Numbered from the stretch's first letter, positions 1 to 8,364 are shown. The stretch is 64,000 nucleotides of DNA from Rhodococcus sp. Leaf247 (GCF_001426185.1 NZ_LMRP01000001.1:658764-722763), one strand, 5' to 3'. Notes: generated by a model from the sequence alone, not told the origin. Translations and numbers: made by a program.

Positions 1-433
1 CCAGGCCGGCCGACGCGATTCCCAGCGGCATACGCAAACCGATGTGCAGCACATGGGATCGGAGCGGGAAGCTTCCCTCCTCGGCGGCGATACAGACGGT
101 TTCGTCTCCCCGACGCGCGGACAGGAACGCGCTCTCTCCGGTGGCCCGAGCCAGCTCCCGCATGATGTCGCGCGCACTCGACGTGATGTCGTATCGCTCG
201 GCCGCGAGAGCCCCCAGCAGATACATCTCGGGGCCCAGCGACCAGCGCCCGGATTCGTGCCTGTCCAGAATCCCTTCGGTGGCGAGCGCGACCAGCATCC
301 GGTGGGCAGTGGGGCGGGCCAGGCCGGCGCTGCGTGCAATGTCCGAGGTGGACGCCCCGTCCGGCTCGTGGTCACCCACCGCGCGCATCACTGCTGCTGC
401 GCGCCCGATCACCGACGGTCCAGCGTCAATCAT
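1..433 (-). CDS. IclR-family transcriptional regulator (3' end cut by window edge)
   Basis: Reading leftward from the ATG at 433, about 144 codons are visible before the window ends. The N-terminus is an IclR winged HTH: a first helix region with VIGRAAAVMRAVGDHEPDG, then STSDIARSAGLARPTAHRML as the recognition helix, and a wing ending in RWSLGPEMYLLG. The start of the effector-binding domain follows (SSARDIMRELARATGESAFL). IclR proteins bind small aromatic or keto acids and commonly sit divergent to pca or sco genes, so this one probably controls the CoA-transferase pair to its right. A TACTCT hexamer lies 6 nt before the ATG, which suggests a leaderless transcript. The ligand cannot be told because most of the sensor domain is outside the window. 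Confidence 0.9.
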   Translation of the reverse strand, partial: MIDAGPSVIGRAAAVMRAVGDHEPDGASTSDIARSAGLARPTAHRMLVALATEGILDRHESGRWSLGPEMYLLGALAAERYDITSSARDIMRELARATGESAFLSARRGDETVCIAAEEGSFPLRSHVLHIGLRMPLGIASAGL

Positions 434-439
434 GCAATC

Positions 440-445
440 AGAGTA
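440..445 (-). promoter_or_regulatory. Putative -10 element of the IclR gene, leaderless
   Basis: On the minus strand the hexamer TACTCT (TANNNT type) is followed by six bases and then the ATG. That spacing would place the first transcribed base at or next to the start codon. There is no Shine-Dalgarno sequence in the gap. Confidence 0.45.
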
Positions 446-454
446 CCTAAAGGT

Positions 455-469
455 GTCCACTGAGTGAAC
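455..469. promoter_or_regulatory. Candidate IclR operator between the divergent genes
   Basis: GTCCACT-G-AGTGAAC is a 15-bp near-perfect dyad (one mismatch between arms). It lies just upstream of the putative -10 of the IclR gene and inside the divergent intergenic region, where autoregulatory IclR sites usually lie. The link to IclR is inferred from position only. Confidence 0.4.
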
Positions 470-584
470 GCATGAGCCACGCGGCAGTCGGCCGGTGAGC
501 AGATGGACCGAATCGGATGCGGTCGGCTCCCGACGTCTGATCGAATCGTCGGCATACGAGCACCACCGACACAGGAGGAGACAC

Positions 585-1349
585 GTGGCTACCGACGTCC
601 TGTCCACCCCGGCCGACGCGGTCCGCGGCGTCCCCGACGGCGCCAGCATCGCCGTCGGGGGCTTCGGACTCTGCGGCATACCCGACGCACTCATCGACGC
701 GCTCGCCGCGACCGATGTCACGGACCTCGAGGTGTTCTCGAACAACTGCGGTGTCGACGGCCACGGCCTCGGCATTCTCCTGGCCGCGCACCGCATCCGA
801 CGAGTCACCGCGTCGTATGTCGGCGAGAACAAGGAGTTCGCGCGCCAGTATCTGTCCGGCGAGCTCGAAGTGGAGCTCACCCCTCAGGGCACCCTCGCGG
901 AGCGACTGCGGGCGGGCGGCGCCGGCATTCCCGCGTTCTTCACCCCCGCGGGAGTGGGCAGCCCGATCGCGGACGGCGGATTGCCGTGGCGATACGCCGC
1001 CGACGGCTCGATCAGCCTGGCGTCGCCGCCCAAGGAGACCCGGGTGTTCGGTGCGAAGCGCTACGTGATGGAGGAGTCGATCACCGCCGACTACGCGCTG
1101 GTCCACGCGCATATCGGTGACACCGACGGCAACCTCGTCTTCGACAAGGCCGCCATGAATTTCAACCCGCTCGCCGCGATGGCTGGGCGCATCACCATCG
1201 CGCAGGTCGAGAAGTTGGTCGAACCGGGAGAGATCGATCCGGCCCACGTGCACCTGCCCGGCGTCTTCGTCCAGCGCATTGTCGAGACCGGCCCCCAGAC
1301 CCCGCGTATCGAGAAGCGCACCACCCGAGAGGCAGGAGCAACACGATGA
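585..1349 (+). CDS. scoA: 3-oxoacid (succinyl-CoA:acetoacetate / 3-oxoadipate) CoA-transferase, alpha subunit
   Basis: 254 aa. Family I CoA-transferase alpha subunit: the N-terminal [16 protein letters not shown] segment carries the GGFG[L]CG[I]P signature. Further landmarks are [22 protein letters not shown] and the C-terminal [20 protein letters not shown]. With the beta subunit it moves CoA from succinyl-CoA to a 3-oxo acid, either acetoacetate (ketone-body use) or 3-oxoadipate (beta-ketoadipate pathway). The open frame extends to 495, but GTG at 585 is preferred because AGGAGGAG lies 6 nt before it and the protein then begins at the family's usual point. It overlaps the beta subunit by 4 nt (ATGA). 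The divergent IclR gene would fit a pcaIJ role; no other pca gene is visible. Confidence 0.9.
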   Translation: MATDVLSTPADAVRGVPDGASIAVGGFGLCGIPDALIDALAATDVTDLEVFSNNCGVDGHGLGILLAAHRIRRVTASYVGENKEFARQYLSGELEVELTPQGTLAERLRAGGAGIPAFFTPAGVGSPIADGGLPWRYAADGSISLASPPKETRVFGAKRYVMEESITADYALVHAHIGDTDGNLVFDKAAMNFNPLAAMAGRITIAQVEKLVEPGEIDPAHVHLPGVFVQRIVETGPQTPRIEKRTTREAGATR

Positions 1350-2011
1350 GCGACTCGACCGGCTGGTCCCGCCAGGACATGGCGCGCCGCGCCGCCGCCG
1401 AACTGCGCGACGGCGACTACGTCAATCTGGGAATCGGTCTGCCGACCTTGATTCCCGGTTTCCTCGACCCCGCCGTCCACGTCACCCTGCATTCCGAGAA
1501 CGGCATTCTCGGGACCGGCCCGTATCCGACCGAGGACGAAGTAGACGCCAACCTCATCAACGCCGGTAAGGAAACGGTGACCGTTCTTCCCGGTGCCGCA
1601 TTCTTCGACTCGGCACTGTCGTTCGGCATGATCCGCGGCAGCCACATCGACACGGCGGTTCTCGGCGGCATGCAGGTGTCGGCCGGTGGCGATCTGGCCA
1701 ACTGGATGGTTCCCGGCAAGATGGTCAAGGGCATGGGCGGCGCCATGGATCTGGTGCACGGCGCTGCGCGGGTCATCGTCGTCATGGAGCACACCGACCG
1801 CGACGGCAACCCGAAGATCGTCGACGCGTGCACGCTTCCCCTCACGGGTCAGGCCGTCGTGGACCGCATCATCACGAACTACGCGGTCATCGACGTGGTC
1901 GGCGACGGCACGCTGGTGTTGCGCGAAACCGCGCCGGGCGTCGGGGTCGACGAGGTGCACCGCGCTACCGGTGCGACGCTCACCGACGCCGACGACCTGG
2001 TCACTCACTGA
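1346..2011 (+). CDS. scoB: 3-oxoacid CoA-transferase, beta subunit
   Basis: 221 aa. It carries the beta-subunit active-site segment [12 protein letters not shown], whose glutamate forms the covalent glutamyl-CoA intermediate in family I CoA-transferases, and the downstream [19 protein letters not shown] motif. It starts inside the stop codon of the alpha subunit, so the two are translationally coupled and give the usual heterodimer. Length matches ScoB/PcaJ (about 215-220 aa). Substrate (acetoacetate or 3-oxoadipate) cannot be settled from sequence alone, so the sco name stands for the family. Confidence 0.9.
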   Translation: MSDSTGWSRQDMARRAAAELRDGDYVNLGIGLPTLIPGFLDPAVHVTLHSENGILGTGPYPTEDEVDANLINAGKETVTVLPGAAFFDSALSFGMIRGSHIDTAVLGGMQVSAGGDLANWMVPGKMVKGMGGAMDLVHGAARVIVVMEHTDRDGNPKIVDACTLPLTGQAVVDRIITNYAVIDVVGDGTLVLRETAPGVGVDEVHRATGATLTDADDLVTH

Positions 2012-2015
2012 CGGA

Positions 2016-2055
2016 CGGACGGGCCTTCTCTCACGGAGTCAGAATGGCCCGTCCG
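2016..2055. terminator. Perfect 10-bp inverted repeat between convergent scoB and adh
   Basis: CGGACGGGCC at 2016-2025 pairs exactly with GGCCCGTCCG at 2046-2055 across a 20-nt loop. It starts 5 nt after the scoB stop and overlaps the last codons of the convergent dehydrogenase gene, so it could end transcription from both sides. No T-tract follows, as is usual in actinobacteria. Confidence 0.5.
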
Positions 2056-3065
2056 CGGACGACTCCGGCATCGAGATCGTCGATGGCACTCTGGAAGTCG
2101 TCCAATGCATATTTCGCGGTGTGCAGTACGACCGCACCGCGAGCGGCCAACGCCATCAGGTCGCAGAGGTCGTTGTAGGAGCCGACCAGGTTGCCGATGA
2201 TGTTGATCTCCGACGACACGATGTCGATGGTGGGGACGTCGATGTTCTCGCCGTAGCCCACGACGTGATAGTTGCCGGCCTGCCGCAGCATCGCGATGCC
2301 CTCCGCGGTTGCGCCGCCCTCGCCGACGAAATCGATCACGGCCTCTCCCCCAGTCCCGCCGGTGAGGTCGAGCACCTGCTCGATATGGGTGCCGTCCGCG
2401 ACGACACCGTGGTCGGCGCCGATGGACAGGGCGAGTTTCACGGCGTCCGCGTTCCGGTCGACGACGACGATCTCCGCCGCGGTCAGTGCCTTGAGCACTT
2501 GGATTCCGATGTGCCCCAACCCACCTGCGCCGATGACGACCACGCGGTCGCGCGGCGTCAGGTGCCGGGCGGCCTTCGCTGCCGCGTGGTACGCGGTCAG
2601 GCCCGCGTCGGCCAGTGCTGCGACGTCGGAGGGCTCCAGGGAGTCGTCGAGCTTGACGACGCTGCGCGCCGACGTCCTGAGGTATTCGGCATACCCGCCG
2701 TCGGTGTCGATGCCGGGGAACTGATTGATCTCGCAGTGCACGTCGTCGCCGGAGCGGCACGCGCGGCACAGGCCGCACGTGATCAGCGGGTGGACGATGA
2801 CCTTGTCCCCCTCCGCGACATTGGTGACGGCCGAGCCCACCGCATGAACCCATCCGGCGTTCTCGTGACCGATGGTGTACGGCAGAGGCACATTCGACTT
2901 CTCGGCCCACTGTCCCTCCAGGATGTGGAGGTCGGTCCGGCAGACCCCGGCGCCTCCGATCCTGACGATGACGTCGAAAGGTCCCGTGGGAGTGGGTATC
3001 GGCAGTTCCGTCATGCGGAGCTTCTCGTGGTAGCCGACGACTTGGACGGCGCGCATGGTGCTCAT
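2031..3065 (-). CDS. Zinc-dependent NAD(P)-alcohol dehydrogenase (MDR family, AdhA/propane-cluster type)
   Basis: 344 aa medium-chain dehydrogenase. Catalytic zinc ligands are C42 and H67-E68 (GHEN motif). The structural-zinc lobe has four cysteines at 97, 100, 103 and 111. The Rossmann glycine motif GAGGLG spans 179-184. Such enzymes oxidise primary or secondary alcohols; relatives sit at the end of propane monooxygenase clusters and oxidise the 2-propanol formed there. Here it is the last gene of a three-gene run with the DUF59 and amidohydrolase genes. No other alcohol-oxidising gene is adjacent, so the substrate is open. Confidence 0.88.
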   Translation of the reverse strand: MSTMRAVQVVGYHEKLRMTELPIPTPTGPFDVIVRIGGAGVCRTDLHILEGQWAEKSNVPLPYTIGHENAGWVHAVGSAVTNVAEGDKVIVHPLITCGLCRACRSGDDVHCEINQFPGIDTDGGYAEYLRTSARSVVKLDDSLEPSDVAALADAGLTAYHAAAKAARHLTPRDRVVVIGAGGLGHIGIQVLKALTAAEIVVVDRNADAVKLALSIGADHGVVADGTHIEQVLDLTGGTGGEAVIDFVGEGGATAEGIAMLRQAGNYHVVGYGENIDVPTIDIVSSEINIIGNLVGSYNDLCDLMALAARGAVVLHTAKYALDDFQSAIDDLDAGVVRGRAILTP

Positions 3066-3110
3066 GGTGGTGTTCCTCGATTCAGGGGAAAGTTTCGACG
3101 GTTGGTGTGC

Positions 3111-3812
3111 TCACGCGGACACGGTCGTCCGGTCCGGGTCGTCGTACCGGGTTCTCAACAGTCCGCGGCAGAAATGTGCGTTCCCGTCGATGGAGATGCG
3201 GGTCGATCGTGCCCGACGCAGAGCCAGCGGCACGTCGATCTCCGCGTAGGGCGCGCCCGTGTGGTCGACCATCACGAGGCTGTCGGGAGCTGTGCCCAGT
3301 CCGATGGATCTGCGCCGGGACATCAGAGCCCTGGTCGCGTCGTCGTCCGGAAGCTCCTGCAACCGAACAGTTCCCATGTCCTGCATTCTGCGGCCGGGGT
3401 CAGCCTTCATGACTCCGGTGAGGCACCGTTCCATCGCGGCGACGTGCGCTTTCCGCAGGAATGTAGTCCGCAGTTCTTCGAGGTCGTCCTGCGCCTCGTG
3501 GGCGAAGGTGCCGCGGTACCCGGCATCGGCCGCGAGCCCGGCGTTGATGATCGGAGAGTCGTGGTGGCCGTCGAGTTCGACGGTCACGGTCCTCGTCCAC
3601 TCGAGTCCGAGAAGAACGTCCTTCGCATCCGACGCCATCAGGTAAGCGAAATTCGGAGCGCAGAACGACGTCGGCAACCTCAGATGGACGACGACATCAC
3701 GATCGTCGGATACGGTCACCGATTCTACGAAGTCCAGGTCCGTGATGGGTTCGTCCAGTTCCGGATCGATCACCGCCCCGAGCGCGTCGATCGCCGAGTC
3801 GACGTAGTCCAT
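3111..3812 (-). CDS. DUF59/MIP18-like metal-sulfur cluster assembly protein of the monooxygenase-accessory type
   Basis: 233 aa. Residues 1-85 look like the MIP18/PaaD (DUF59) fold: a start of the type IDALGAVIDPELDEPITDL, then a beta-rich VVVHLRLPTSFCAP segment with one cysteine near the position of the conserved Fe-S-related cysteine. The C-terminal 140 residues match no domain I recognise and include a second cysteine late (AHFCRGLL). Proteins of this arrangement are recalled as a standing member of propane/phenol-type diiron monooxygenase clusters beside the amidohydrolase. It starts 3 nt after the amidohydrolase stop, so the two are surely co-transcribed. A role in metallocentre assembly is inference. 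Confidence 0.75.
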   Translation of the reverse strand: MDYVDSAIDALGAVIDPELDEPITDLDFVESVTVSDDRDVVVHLRLPTSFCAPNFAYLMASDAKDVLLGLEWTRTVTVELDGHHDSPIINAGLAADAGYRGTFAHEAQDDLEELRTTFLRKAHVAAMERCLTGVMKADPGRRMQDMGTVRLQELPDDDATRALMSRRRSIGLGTAPDSLVMVDHTGAPYAEIDVPLALRRARSTRISIDGNAHFCRGLLRTRYDDPDRTTVSA

Positions 3813-3815
3813 CTC

Positions 3816-4868
3816 TCACGCCCCCACGAGAGCGTCGTCCGCCGCGAGATCGGCGCCGCGTGGGCCCGTGGCGGTCTCGTTCGCGTCGGCGATCTGCAGG
3901 TCCGGCGGTACGGGGATGTCGTACATCTTCGCCGCGTTGAGTCCCAGCACCTTCTTCTTCTGATCCAGCGTGATGGGCGGGTACTCGTTCAGTTCCTCGG
4001 GGATCTGGAAGTCGACGAACGACTCGACCAACCACCTCGGCGTCCAGATCGCGTAGTCGGAGGAGAACTGGATGCGGTCCTCACCGATCCAGTACAGGAG
4101 CTCGCCCATGATCTGACCGAAGTACTTCGGCCGCGAATGGATGAACGGCATGGCAACAGCGAGTCCGGCGTGCACGTTCGGCTCCTGGGTGGCTATCCAG
4201 CAGAAGTCCTCGAGGCGCGGCAACCCGCAATGCTCCACGACGAAGTTCAGATCCGTGTATTCGCTGGCCACGTGATCGACGTCGGCGACGTCGAACGCAT
4301 CGCGGTCCAGCGGGCGGATGGTCGGACCCTTGTGGACGTGGATGTTCTTGATGCCCAGCTCACGGCACGCGTCGAAGTACTTCAGCGCCCACGGGTCGTC
4401 GAGCTTGTATCCGCGCGAATCCCCGTGCCATTCGGCGGTGTAGAGCTTCACGCCCTTCAAACCGAACCGCTCCGCGTCGGCACGTAGCTGGTCGAGACCA
4501 CGCTCACCGTTGCGAGGGTCGAAGTGGTGGTTGTAGGTCAGCTTGTCGGAGTGCTGCTGGGTCAGAGCCCACGCCTCCTCGGTCTGACCGAAACCGTTGT
4601 TGTAGAACTCCCCGAGATGCGCCGGCTGGAAGATCGCATGATCGACGTATCCGTCCGCGAACAGGTCCTTCATCAGCCGCTCGCCGCCCTGGTAGAGGTA
4701 CTCGTCGTACGTCCACAGTTCCGACTCCGGCGACAGGTTGCGGTGGTAGTCGTAGAAGCAGTCGATGAACTGCTTGCCGTGGATGTTGCGCTGGTTCTGC
4801 GCCCGCGCGTCCCACAACGCGACATGCGCGTCCACGATGAAGAAGTTGTCCTCGCCCTTGGTGTACAT
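3816..4868 (-). CDS. Amidohydrolase-family protein (ACMSD-like TIM barrel) of the monooxygenase-accessory type
   Basis: 350 aa from ATG 4868; the frame continues upstream, but GAGGGGAT before 4868 and the family start (MYTKGEDNFFIVDAH) favour this codon. TIM-barrel amidohydrolase landmarks: VDAHVALWD near the start, where the usual HxH pair reads H-V-A so one metal ligand is missing; VKLYTAEWHG; NIHVHKGP; VVEHCGLPRLED; and FSSDYAIWTP with the late aspartate. Close relatives are encoded beside propane monooxygenase (prm/mim) operons and are thought to help assemble the hydroxylase, not to hydrolyse amides. First gene of the run amidohydrolase, DUF59, dehydrogenase. Confidence 0.82.
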   Translation of the reverse strand: MYTKGEDNFFIVDAHVALWDARAQNQRNIHGKQFIDCFYDYHRNLSPESELWTYDEYLYQGGERLMKDLFADGYVDHAIFQPAHLGEFYNNGFGQTEEAWALTQQHSDKLTYNHHFDPRNGERGLDQLRADAERFGLKGVKLYTAEWHGDSRGYKLDDPWALKYFDACRELGIKNIHVHKGPTIRPLDRDAFDVADVDHVASEYTDLNFVVEHCGLPRLEDFCWIATQEPNVHAGLAVAMPFIHSRPKYFGQIMGELLYWIGEDRIQFSSDYAIWTPRWLVESFVDFQIPEELNEYPPITLDQKKKVLGLNAAKMYDIPVPPDLQIADANETATGPRGADLAADDALVGA

Positions 4869-4954
4869 CGTCGGATCCCCTCGTCGTGTGACTGTCGTCA
4901 CTGCCAATGAGTTCGACGGTAGGGCGCGCACCGCTCGTCCTCGTGGCGTCCGGC

Positions 4955-4969
4955 GTCTCAATCTGAGAC
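4955..4969. promoter_or_regulatory. Perfect dyad in the divergent amidohydrolase/AcoR-type promoter region
   Basis: GTCTCA-ATC-TGAGAC is a perfect 6+6 inverted repeat with a 3-bp spacer, 86 bp upstream of the amidohydrolase start and 61 bp upstream of the activator start. Fis-type HTH domains bind such dyads, so this is the best candidate site for the adjacent activator. The assignment is positional. Confidence 0.5.
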
Positions 4970-5030
4970 AGGCGTGAACTCCGACGGGATGTAACCTGGA
5001 TCACAACAGCAGACGACCTGAAGGACATCC

Positions 5031-6476
5031 GTGCCGCATCAGCTCCCCGACGGAGATCGCCGACCGGTGGCGTCGGTGACGCCGCGACTGCGCGCGTCCT
5101 GGCTTCGCAGCGAGCGATACGGCATTCCCCTCGACACTGTCGAACCGGTGTTCGCCGGCACCGAGAAGCACGAGTCGCTGTTCCACGAATGCGGCGACGA
5201 CGTGCTGGCCGACCTGCTGCGGACCCTGACGTCCGAACCCGTCGGATTGATGCTGACGGACGCGGACGGGCTGGTCCTCACGCGAGTCAGCGGGGATCAC
5301 GCCTTGCTCCGCGCGCTGGACGCCGTTCACCTCGCACCGGGTTTCGGTTACTCCGAGCGTGAGGTCGGGACCAACGGCCTCGGTCTCGCCCTCGCCGATC
5401 TGGCACCCACCCTCGTCAGGGCCGATCAGCACTACTCCCACAGCCTCACGGGATTCACCTGTGCCGCCGCCCCGGTCCTGGATCCGACGTCGGGGCGTCT
5501 GCAGGGTGCCGTCAATCTCACGACGTGGTCGGGAACCTCGAGCGACCTGCTTCTGACCCTGGCACGGTCGGCGGCGAGCACCATCTCCACGTCGATGCTC
5601 GCACGGTCGTCGGGTCACCGCGCACGACAACCGGTACGCCGCAACCTCTTCCGCGTCCGGCACGGCTCCACTGGAGCGGGTGTCCGACTGGGCGAGAGCT
5701 GGGCGCGGACCGAGGCCGATGCCTACGCAGCCATGGCGTCGGGGTCGCCCGTCGCGGCGGTGGGACATCCCGGATCCGGACGGTCCACGGTGCTCACACA
5801 CGCGGCGCGGCGGGCATTCCCGCGCCATCGCATCCTCTGCGCGTCGGCACCGACACCCGACGACGTCGAGACGTGGCTCGATCTCTGGTCCTTCGAAGCC
5901 GACCGCACCGACACCGTCGTCATCCTGCGCGACGTCGACACGCTCCCGGAGTTCGCGGCAGGACGATTGGCCGACCTGATGCTCTCACCCCGCGGACCCC
6001 GTATGCCGTTTGCCGTGACAGTGGAACGGCTGCAGGATGTTCCGCGCGCGCTCGCCTCGGTCGTGACATCCGTGGCGCCGCTGGCACCGTTGTCCGATCG
6101 GCCCGAGGACATCCTCCCTCTCGCCCGCGAGTTCGCAGTCACCGCACGCGGACGCGAGGTGCGCATGACCGCCGCGGCCGAGCGGGCCTTGCAGAACTAT
6201 CACTGGCCGGCCGGAGCAGCAGAACTCCGCGCGGTCGTCGCCGAGGCGGTGTCGCGCTCCGACGTGGTCGATGTATCGATCCTCCCGCCGGAGCTGCTGG
6301 TCGGCCCGAGCAGAAGACTGACCACCATCGAGGCCTTCGAACACGGCGAGATCGTCCGCGTGCTGTCGTCCGGCAGGACCACGATGAGTGCGGCGGCAGC
6401 ACGTCTGGGTATGAGCCGAGCAACTCTGTACCGCAAGATCGCGTACTACAAGATCGACATCAAGGACCTCACCTGA
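5031..6476 (+). CDS. GAF/AAA/Fis-type transcriptional activator (AcoR family, MimR-like)
   Basis: 481 aa. GTG at 5031 has GAAGGA 5 nt upstream. Order of domains: an N-terminal segment with RLRASWLRSERYGIP, a GAF sensor at about 60-190 (GVMLTDADG-like LMLTDADGLVLTR and the SEREVGTNGLGLAL motif typical of AcoR), a degenerate AAA domain at about 235-410, and a Fis HTH at the C-terminus (TTMSAAAARLGMSRATLYRK). The Walker A equivalent reads GHPGSGRS at 245-252, with Arg where ATPases have Lys, and no GAFTGA loop is visible. That fits actinobacteria, which lack sigma-54. Divergence from the amidohydrolase run suggests it controls that run in response to an alcohol, ketone or hydrocarbon. Regulators of this type control propane monooxygenase genes in mycobacteria. 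Confidence 0.85.
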   Translation: MPHQLPDGDRRPVASVTPRLRASWLRSERYGIPLDTVEPVFAGTEKHESLFHECGDDVLADLLRTLTSEPVGLMLTDADGLVLTRVSGDHALLRALDAVHLAPGFGYSEREVGTNGLGLALADLAPTLVRADQHYSHSLTGFTCAAAPVLDPTSGRLQGAVNLTTWSGTSSDLLLTLARSAASTISTSMLARSSGHRARQPVRRNLFRVRHGSTGAGVRLGESWARTEADAYAAMASGSPVAAVGHPGSGRSTVLTHAARRAFPRHRILCASAPTPDDVETWLDLWSFEADRTDTVVILRDVDTLPEFAAGRLADLMLSPRGPRMPFAVTVERLQDVPRALASVVTSVAPLAPLSDRPEDILPLAREFAVTARGREVRMTAAAERALQNYHWPAGAAELRAVVAEAVSRSDVVDVSILPPELLVGPSRRLTTIEAFEHGEIVRVLSSGRTTMSAAAARLGMSRATLYRKIAYYKIDIKDLT

Positions 6477-6479
6477 CGC

Positions 6480-7262
6480 TCAGTCACCCAGTGCGAACGC
6501 AGATTCGAACGCCGACAGCGCCTCGTCGGAGTCTGCTCGCGCCCACCCCTCGAGTCCGATGACTCCGTCGTACCCGATGTTCCGGAGCGCGCGGGCGATC
6601 ACCGGATAGGCGATCTCACCCGTGCCCGGCTCGCACCGGCCGGGCACGTCGGCAACCTGGATCTCGCCGATGAACGGAAGCGACGTCGTCACTGTCTCGA
6701 TGAGATTCCCCTCGCCGATCTGGGCATGGTAGAGGTCAAGATTCATGCGAAGGAACGGATTGTCCACCGCACGAACGAGAGTGAGGGTGTCGGCCGCGGT
6801 CGCGAACGGGGTTCCGGGATGGTCGACGGCGGTGTTGAGGTTCTCCAACGTGAACACGCGTCCGGCGCGCTCGCCGAGTGCTGCCACCCGTCGCAAGGTG
6901 TCGGCTGCCGTGAGCCACATGTCGGGAGTGACGGTGTGCACCGGGTGCACGGGCAGCCCGTTCGGATCCAAGCCGGTGCCGTGGAGATTGAGCCGCGGAC
7001 AGTCCAGGCGGTCGGCCACCCGCAGCGATTCCTCCGCGGTGTCGATCAACTCCTCGATGCCGTCCGGATCGGTCAGACTGCCTCGGAGGTATCCGGTCAT
7101 CGACGAGAAGGTCGCCCCGGTCGCCCGCAGGTCGTCGATGTCCTTCGTGGCCCAGTTCCAGATCTCCACAGCGAGACCGCGGTCGGCAATTCTGCGGACA
7201 CGGTCGACGAACGGCAGTTCCAGATACAGCATTTCGGCGCTCGCGGCCAACGTGTACGTCAC
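6480..7262 (-). CDS. Hydroxypyruvate/2-oxo-tetronate isomerase-like TIM-barrel sugar isomerase
   Basis: 260 aa, GTG start overlapping the dehydrogenase stop by 4 nt, so the pair is coupled. It belongs to the Hyi/OtnI branch of the AP-endonuclease-2-like sugar isomerases: FTLENLN supplies a metal-binding Glu, MNLDLYHAQIGEGN an Asp/His pair, EIQVADVPGRCEPGTGEIAY the conserved ADxPGRxEPGTGEI stretch, and GLEGWAR the final Glu. Length equals that of Hyi (258-260 aa). Expected reaction is aldose/ketose-type isomerisation of a short hydroxy-oxo acid. The partner Gfo/Idh dehydrogenase and the LacI gene point to a small polyol or sugar-acid pathway; no transporter or kinase is nearby. Confidence 0.8.
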   Translation of the reverse strand: MTYTLAASAEMLYLELPFVDRVRRIADRGLAVEIWNWATKDIDDLRATGATFSSMTGYLRGSLTDPDGIEELIDTAEESLRVADRLDCPRLNLHGTGLDPNGLPVHPVHTVTPDMWLTAADTLRRVAALGERAGRVFTLENLNTAVDHPGTPFATAADTLTLVRAVDNPFLRMNLDLYHAQIGEGNLIETVTTSLPFIGEIQVADVPGRCEPGTGEIAYPVIARALRNIGYDGVIGLEGWARADSDEALSAFESAFALGD

Positions 7263-8305
7263 CGCGCACCCACGACATCGATGTCGGCCAGGTCGACGGG
7301 AGCGCCGGTCTCGACACTCCGGATCGCCGCGAGAGCGATCGACAGCGCGACTCGCGCGTCGTGGCCGCCGACGACCGCCGCAGTGTTCGACCGGATGGCG
7401 TCGACGAAGGAGGTGAACTCGCCGATGTACGCCGAGCGGAGCAGGTCGGTGTCGCGCCGCGCCGTGTCGACGGACATGCCGTCGGCCGCGTACAGCACCA
7501 TGTCCGTCGATGCAGCGCTGCCGGCCGTGATCATGCCTGCCGAGCCGAACACCTCACCGCGGACGTCGTAGCCGTACAGAGCGGAGAAGCTGGCCTCCGC
7601 CGTCGCCAACGCTCCTCCCTCGAACGCGATGGTGACGACGGCTGTGTCGAGGAATCCCGAGCTGCGTGCGTCGGGACGAATCAGCGCATCCGCCATGGCG
7701 TGCACGCGGATCGGCGCTGCACCGGGGTTGAGGAAGCACAGCGTGTCGAAATCGTGGATCAAGGTCTCGAGGAAGATGGTCCACGGCGGTGTCCGGTCAG
7801 GATCGCCGCCGAAGGGGCCCGGATCCCTCGTCAGAGACCGGAGCAGCTGCGGGGTACCGATGCGGCCCTCGTCGACCGCAGCGCGAGCCGCCGCGAACCC
7901 CGGGGCGAAGCGACGGTTGAACCCCACCTGCAGGACGACACCCGCCGACTCGGCGGCGGCGATCGCACGATCGGCGTCCTGGAGCGTCACAGCCATCGGC
8001 TTCTCGACGAAAATGTTCTTGCCTGCCTCCGCGGCCTCGACCACCAGGTCGGTGTGGCTGCGAGCGGGCGCAGCGATCACGACGGCGTCGATGTCGTCGC
8101 GCCGGAGCGTGGCGGAGATGTCGGTCGAGACGACGTCCACGCCGAGCTCGTCCGCCAGTCGCTCGGCGGCTCCGGGCACCGGATCGGCGATGGCGCGGAG
8201 TTCCGCACCGGGGACGCGTCGCGCCACGATCTCGGCGTGGTTCGCGCCGATCCTTCCCGCGCCGAGTACTGCCACCCGGACGGGGCCGGGGGTATGGACC
8301 GCCAT
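7259..8305 (-). CDS. Gfo/Idh/MocA-family oxidoreductase (inositol 2-dehydrogenase-like)
   Basis: 348 aa. The N-terminal Rossmann domain begins VRVAVLGAGRIGANHAEIV. The catalytic-region lysine lies in the motif FVEKPMAVT at about residue 100, and VGFNRRFAPGF matches the QVGFxRRFD-type motif of inositol dehydrogenases. The family oxidises a ring or chain hydroxyl of sugars and inositols with NAD(P). It is the first gene of a two-gene operon with the isomerase and is transcribed away from the LacI regulator, with two LacI-type palindromes in between. Substrate not determinable; myo- or scyllo-inositol and related polyols are the leading options. Confidence 0.85.
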   Translation of the reverse strand: MAVHTPGPVRVAVLGAGRIGANHAEIVARRVPGAELRAIADPVPGAAERLADELGVDVVSTDISATLRRDDIDAVVIAAPARSHTDLVVEAAEAGKNIFVEKPMAVTLQDADRAIAAAESAGVVLQVGFNRRFAPGFAAARAAVDEGRIGTPQLLRSLTRDPGPFGGDPDRTPPWTIFLETLIHDFDTLCFLNPGAAPIRVHAMADALIRPDARSSGFLDTAVVTIAFEGGALATAEASFSALYGYDVRGEVFGSAGMITAGSAASTDMVLYAADGMSVDTARRDTDLLRSAYIGEFTSFVDAIRSNTAAVVGGHDARVALSIALAAIRSVETGAPVDLADIDVVGAR

Positions 8306-8318
8306 GTCTTCACTCCTA

Positions 8319-8332
8319 CTAGTACGTTCTAG
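8319..8332. promoter_or_regulatory. LacI-family operator 1
   Basis: CTAGTACGTTCTAG differs by one base from the perfect palindrome at 8351-8364, and symmetry extends one base each side (ACTAG...CTAGT). It lies 13 bp upstream of the dehydrogenase start, where repression of that gene would occur. The central CG and palindromic form are typical of LacI-family sites. Confidence 0.75.
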
Positions 8333-8350
8333 TGTTCCTGTTCGGCGATG

Positions 8351-8364
8351 CTAGAACGTTCTAG
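8351..8364. promoter_or_regulatory. LacI-family operator 2
   Basis: CTAGAACGTTCTAG is a perfect 14-bp palindrome with the central CG step expected for LacI-family proteins. Its centre is 32 bp from that of operator 1, about three helical turns, so two dimers could bind the same face. It also abuts the region where the -35 of the LacI gene would lie, predicting autorepression. Confidence 0.8.

Noticed and set aside
1686..4487. A 933-codon open frame antisense to the dehydrogenase, DUF59 and amidohydrolase genes
   Set aside because: Low-complexity translation rich in Arg, Val and Asp with no domain; a shadow frame from high GC at third positions, opposite three well-supported genes.
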